From: Maea johnstoni
Lineage: Eukaryota; Annelida; Polychaeta; Spionida; Magelonidae
Direction of reading: 5' to 3'
DNA: 64,000 nucleotides
Assembly (NCBI GenBank): GCA_963942565.1
Contig: OZ012685.1
Location: forward strand, 38,789,340 to 38,853,339
In this document: positions 58,116 through 64,000 of the stretch, one piece after another
Position numbering within the stretch: position 1 is the first letter of the stretch
Layout: every line of letters begins with the position of its first letter
Notes under the pieces: model-generated
The model's input: the letters and a program-made list of their open reading frames with translations, nothing else
Database searches by the model: none
Told to the model about the DNA's origin: nothing
Made by a program: the position numbers and the translations under genes

Positions 58116-58289
58116 AGGTGAACTTGGATATGACGGACCACTGTACGACAGATTTTTGCATATGACGGACGATATGCTTGGTCCCAGTCCGATACATATC
58201 AAGTATTCGTCATATGTATATGACGGATTTTGCATATGACGGACTAATTTTCCTGGTCCCATTGAGTCTGTCATATCCAAGTTCACCTG
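58116..58289. mobile_element. Pogo/Tigger-like MITE, family E (copy 2)
   Basis: 174 bp almost identical to 19669-19843; the main difference is at the left border, which reads GTGAGGTGAAC rather than TACAGGTGAAC. The right end TTCACCTG is followed by TA. Small differences elsewhere (for example CGATATGC against CGATACGC) suggest recent common origin. Confidence 0.88.
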
Positions 58290-58543
58290 TAGTAGGTTAA
58301 TTTGGTCGGGTAGCCCTCAGAGGTTCTAGCCAGAACGGTGGGAAAAGCGGTGAAGAAGATTTTAAAGAAAAGAGAATGAAAGAGGGTGTAAAGCGATAGG
58401 AAGGGAGTCAAGGGTGTGCTTATGTGCTTAGATGTTATCCGTCTAACACAGTTGAATTATATGTGTATTCTATTAAGAAACTTAATAAAGGGCGTTGTGT
58501 GTCAAACAAAGTGGGCTGGAGCAGGTGGGTATAAGTAAAGATG
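58290..58543. other. Unassigned sequence
   Basis: A/G-rich, no frame or repeat recognised. Confidence 0.3.
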
Positions 58544-58547
58544 TTAA

Positions 58548-59409
58548 GGTGATGAGTACCATTGCAAGCTAGTTAAAAGCCCCATCCCAAAACACACCTC
58601 ACAGCAGCATAATCATATAAAAAGGTGTATTGCTAGATTCCAGAGTGTTATCAGGGAGAGAATATCATAGCCAACCGTCCTTAGTCAACCGATATTCTAT
58701 ACCATTTCAATATTTACAACTTTTCACTCAAATGACATATTCTCATTACTTTCAAAGGTAATAGTCACTGCAGGTTCAGAATTACCTTAGGGATATCATT
58801 GTCTATGCCCAATAAGAAGTCAATTTGAGATTGTTGACCTCTAAATATTTTTATAGGCCATAACATCGAAAATTCTATTTCGAAATATTCACACTAACTA
58901 CACTAGGTAACCTCACGGGCTCATAGCTAGCACCTATTTATAGCATCCTGACCACAAGTCATTCTCTTGAGATCGTCGATGTGTATCTTTGTGCAACTGT
59001 CTTTTGTTTCCAGTGCTCAGAAGTGATCAGCGAGGTATGTCCACTACTATCAATGGGGTTCCCATGCCTCCACACATGAGATGTCTCACTAAAATTTTCA
59101 ATGTTACAGCTTGTAAAAATCTTTAGCAGTAAAAGATCAAAGAATTACTTCTTATTGGGCATAGTCAATGATATCCCTAAGGTAATCATGAACCTGTAGT
59201 AGCCATCACCTGCGTAAGTAATGAGAGTATGTCAGTTGAGTGAAAAGTTGTAAATATTGAAATGAATTAGAATATGGGTTGACTACAGACGGCTGACTAT
59301 GATATTCTCTCCCTGATAACACTCTGGAACCTGGAGATACACCTTGTTTTATGATTATGCTGCTGTGAGGTGTGACATTTTTAACTAGCTTGCAATGGTA
59401 CTCATCACC
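58548..59409. mobile_element. TTAA-flanked element with ~270-bp inverted arms
   Basis: Arms 58548-58826 and 59148-59409 are inverted copies of each other: GGTGATGAGTACCATTGCAA at the left has its complement at the right end, as do AGGGAGAGAATATCATAG, CAATATTTACAACTTTTCAC and CCTTAGGGATATCATTG. TTAA lies immediately outside both ends (58544-58547 and 59410-59413). The ~320-bp middle is unique and holds no frame. Like the 3.08 kb element it has TTAA plus GG ends, so both could share a superfamily (Kolobok or piggyBac-like; inference). Confidence 0.88.
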
Positions 59410-59413
59410 TTAA

Positions 59414-60021
59414 GAGTTTGCGTTTTTGTTGGAAATAACAAATTAACTAATTCAGTCTTTGTGTGGGCTTTAAAGAGTTGAGGGGTGCATACATGTCGGG
59501 GCTAAATATTAGCGAACCTATATTTCGATCCGTTTTTATAGCAGATCGTGATATTCGTGTGTGGTCCGTCACCAAAAGCGCAAGTGGCTGTTTAAACTCA
59601 CGTGTCAATGAAGGCCCGTCCTTATTGGTATAAGGAACTCAGATCCACCGTGATAATATGCGCGTCATTCAAATATTTGGTTGTCCACCGTGAGACAGTT
59701 ATATACCACAGCACACACGTACTTGTGTCTATGTATGTACGTATGGTTATTAACTGACCATGTGTCATTGTGACTAGATATGCAGTTTGAATACCAATTA
59801 GAATAAATATTAACAGATCGTAATGTTAGGGAATCAGACCCACCCGTTAAAGTCGCTTCATTACTTCCACGTTAATATTTCGAACTTTACAGTATATGTG
59901 TACTGCGGGAAGACAAAAGGAGGGGACAGCTAACCAGATACTTGGGAGGATATCTATATAGGACGGGAGGACAGGTAAGGGTATAGACATTATAGGGGGT
60001 CCTGCCTAAGGAGTTGACCCC
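59414..60021. other. Unassigned sequence, richer in CpG
   Basis: Two stretches, near 59535-59600 and 59813-59875, share AGATCGT(G/A)AT and GTCCGTCACC/GACCCACCCG-like words and may be a diverged direct repeat. Nothing else is recognised. Confidence 0.3.
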
Positions 60022-60393
60022 ATGGGACAAATGCGGTTAAGGATCCAAAACAAGCAAACATGTAATACATACCAATGGAAAGTAGAACATTGGTATCTTC
60101 ACAAACACGAAATTAAATGTTGGAAAGATGGCCCAACAGTATATAAACAAGAATTAACATGCAAATTTGTGGTAACTTATGGTTTTTTTCCTTGGATTAA
60201 GAAAAGAATGGATATGAAGCGAGAGACCAATTACTATATGCCCTATAGTTACATGCTGGACCCATGCCATGGGGAAGCAGCGAGGTCACGTGGGAACAAG
60301 GACCAATCAGGACTCTCGCATCGATTACATTGCAGAGAACTTATCTCCACCACCAGCTGGGGGTTACCAGAGCACCTATTACAGGCCTATTAG
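60022..60393 (+). other. Unrecognised 123-codon open frame
   Basis: The longest gap-free frame in the window that does not cross a simple repeat. The predicted protein is basic and rich in Trp, Tyr, Lys and His in its first 85 residues, with several Cys; a His/Glu-containing segment follows. No signal peptide or membrane segment and no domain I know. It is preceded by CCTGCCTAAGGAGTTGACCC, without a clear promoter. It could be an exon, a decayed element or chance. Confidence 0.2.
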
Positions 60394-60660
60394 CGGCTAT
60401 TTGTTGACACTGGTTGAGGCTAGCATGTTTAGGTTGACCGGCTGGTTTCGAATCCACTTGTGTTTGGTCATCTAAGGTTTTTTCTATTCATTTAGCTATC
60501 TTGAAGATAACTTTAAAATAAAAGAATGATCTGCAGGCCCCCAGCAATATCTTACATCTTACTCCTAGCTTGCAAAAAAGGTTGAACAATGATTTTTTTA
60601 GTTCTTAAATATCCAATTAAATTAAACACAATAGCCTTCGTACTCTGTTTATTTCAGGGT
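60394..60660. other. Unassigned sequence
   Basis: TATCTTGAAGATAACTTTAAAAT near 60491 resembles a snippet of family D. Otherwise nothing is recognised. Confidence 0.3.
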
Positions 60661-60948
60661 TGGGTTTCCGCCGGTATAAACCTATTTCTGGCAGGACAGC
60701 ATCAGAAACCTAGTTTCTGACGGCTTTTACTAGTTTCTCCCGTCAGAAATGCCAGACGCATCCAAAAAGCACGCCAAGACGCGTTCGTGCATACCACGCA
60801 ACCAAGACCGCCAAGACGCACTCACGTAGTTCACCATGGCGGCCAAGACGCGTTCACACATACCACATCATCAAGACCGACAAAACGAGTTCCCACCTAT
60901 AACACCAAGACGGACAAGACGCATTCACACCTAGCACACCAAACTTCT

Positions 60949-61720
60949 AAAATAACTTCTAAAATGATAACGTATTTATAAAGCTAATTTAATTTTAAAC
61001 ATATGCATTCCCAAGATGTCACCTACGCCATTACTGCTCATGCATCATTCGTGTCTGAAAGCTGAAACACATCCTACAGAGCTTCACATGCCCCCAATCT
61101 TTTTTCAGCCAGCGATGTATATGCGAAACTAGTTTTTTAGTCACCCAAACCTGAACTTCTAAAATAATGTAATTATCAAACCAATTTCATTTTAATCATA
61201 TGCATTCCCATGACGTCACCTCGTGCTTGTTTGCATATGCATTGCTCGTGTCTGAAAGCTGAAATACAACCAACAGACCTTCAACAACCCCCCCCCCAAA
61301 AAAAAAAAAACTTTTTCAGCCAGCAATGTATATGTGTAATTAGTGTTTTAGTCAAACTTGAACTTCTAAAATAATGTATGTATCAAGCCAATTTCATTTT
61401 AAGCATATGCATTCCCATGACGTCACATGTTTGCACATCCATCGCTCGTGTCTGAAAGCTTAATTACATCCAACAGACGTTCAACAACCCCCAAAACCTT
61501 TACCAGTCAGTGATGTATATGCAAACGTTTTTAGTCAATAATGTAGTTATCAAGCCAATTATATTTTCAACATATGCGTTCCCATGACGTCACCTAATCC
61601 ATGTTTGCACATGGATGGCTCGTGTCTGAAAACTGAAATACGTCCAACAAACCTTCAAGAACCCCACCAAACCTATTTTAGCCAGCGATGTATATGGTGA
61701 AGTGATTTTTAAGCACCCAA
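60949..61720 (+). repeat. Four ~180-200-bp units with TGACGTCA
   Basis: Units begin near 60949, 61152, 61358 and 61535. Shared blocks are TTATCAAGCCAATTTCATTTT-like (in pieces), ATATGCATTCCCATGACGTC, GCTCGTGTCTGAAAGCTGAA, CAACAGACCTTCAACAACCC and CAGCCAGCGATGTATATG. The octamer TGACGTCA is intact at 61211, 61418 and 61585 and mutated in the first unit. Confidence 0.9.
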
Positions 61721-63438
<1,718 letters not shown>

Positions 63439-63442
63439 TTCA

Positions 63443-63930
63443 ACTTTCAGACATTAGCGATGCATGAGCAAACATGGATTATGTGACGTCATGGGAATGC
63501 ATGTTTAAAATGTAATTGGTTTGATAATTACATTATTTTCAAGTTCAAGTTCAAGTTTGGGTGACTAAAAAACTTGTTTCACATATACATCGCTGGCTGA
63601 AAAAGATTTTGGGGGGTTGTTGAAGGTCTGCTGGATTTATTTCAGCTTTCAGACACGAGAGATGCATGTGCATCAATGGTGCAGTCTTGGTGTGCTACGT
63701 GAATGCGTCTTGGCGGTCTTTGTGGCTTGGTATGTACGAACGCGTCTTGGCGTCCTTTTTGAATGCGTCTTGGCAGTCTTGATGCGCTACGTGAATGCGT
63801 CTCGGCGGTCTTGGCAGCGTGGCCTGTGTAAACACGTCTTGGCGTGCTATGTGAATGCGTCTAGGTGTGATAAGTGCCAATGCGTCTTGGCAGTCTTGGC
63901 GTGATAGGCGTGAATGCGCCTCGTAGTAGG
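63443..63930 (-). repeat. Right arm of the foldback-like element
   Basis: Read on the minus strand this arm reproduces the left arm: GCATTCCCATGACGTCACAT, CTTTTTCAGCCAGCGATG and then subrepeats with GCCAAGACGCATTCACGTAG. On the plus strand the short subrepeats lie near 63706, 63743, 63766, 63796, 63832, 63858, 63882 and 63916. One TGACGTCA is at 63484-63491. The Val/Leu/Cys-rich 95-codon frame here is repeat translation. Confidence 0.85.
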
Positions 63931-64000
63931 GAAACTGGTTATTATTCTTTTATCATAAATAGTGACGCCACACCTTGAACGCGTTTTGAAATGGCACAAA
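63931..64000. other. Unassigned end of window
   Basis: Too short to interpret. CACCTTGAACGCGTTTTG may still belong to the foldback-like element. Confidence 0.3.

Noticed and set aside
57921-58286. 121-codon frame similar to the 111-codon frame at 19523-19858
   Set aside because: The shared part is the minus strand of the pogo-like MITE; the remainder is the palindrome array and flanking DNA.
59414-60480. Possible long terminal repeat or other retroelement remnant
   Set aside because: No paired repeats, primer-binding-like site or recognisable retroelement protein motif could be supported.
63617-63904. Cys/Val-rich 95-codon frame
   Set aside because: It reads through the GCGTCTTGGC subrepeats of the foldback-like right arm.

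Overview
This 64 kb window looks like intergenic or deep-intronic DNA from a repeat-rich animal genome. It is AT-rich, has long uninterrupted (TA)n, (GA)n and (CT)n microsatellites, tRNA-derived SINEs, and many short DNA transposons of hAT, TTAA-target and TA-target type. A marine invertebrate (hemichordate, echinoderm, mollusc or similar) is my guess from repeat style only; no host gene fixes the taxon. I could not support a complete protein-coding gene, a functional tRNA or rRNA gene, a CRISPR array or an operon. The open frames are short, and most are translations of repeats. I found no retrovirus-like or LTR element I could support.

Layout. 1-7.6 kb: a piggyBac-style MITE, a long (TA)n, a hAT-type MITE with flanking duplications, a 3.08 kb TTAA-flanked element with internal repeats (3283-6362), a SINE with a clean 12-bp target duplication, and a long (GA)n. 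8-16 kb: a TTAA MITE nested in a hAT-like element, a ~120-bp VNTR in which one unit carries an expanded (CT)n, a hAT-type MITE, and a five-unit ~110-bp tandem array. 17-20 kb: a large CCATGG-centred 32-bp minisatellite and central-hairpin MITEs, one with a pogo-like MITE inserted in its hairpin loop. 21-30 kb: an assembly gap inside a GA tract, a second good SINE copy, three adjoining hairpin MITEs, a TA-flanked element and long stretches without recognisable features. 30-40 kb: a ~170-bp tandem array, paired hAT-type MITEs, another SINE and two copies of a short element with TAGGCCT-like ends. 40.4-45.6 kb: a direct tandem duplication of ~2.57 kb with mosaic divergence. 47.7-51.1 kb: a cluster of hAT-type MITEs plus one 389-bp element with a perfect 8-bp duplication. 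51.9-57 kb: a 41-bp tandem repeat, purine-rich repeats, a GC-rich promoter-like or exon-like patch and a strong hairpin. 57.7-64 kb: an array of EcoRI-site palindromes, a second pogo-like MITE, a long-armed TTAA inverted repeat (58548-59409) and a ~3.2 kb foldback-like element whose arms carry repeated TGACGTCA motifs.

The parts do not form a gene pathway. What the window shows is a layered history of transposon insertion, with target duplications and nesting that allow relative dating, together with active tandem-repeat turnover. A few non-repeat patches (about 9.8-10.1, 12.0-12.3, 13.7-13.9, 17.0-17.2, 20.15-20.4, 21.9 and 54.0-54.6 kb) are candidate regulatory or exonic DNA, but only cross-species comparison or RNA data could decide.
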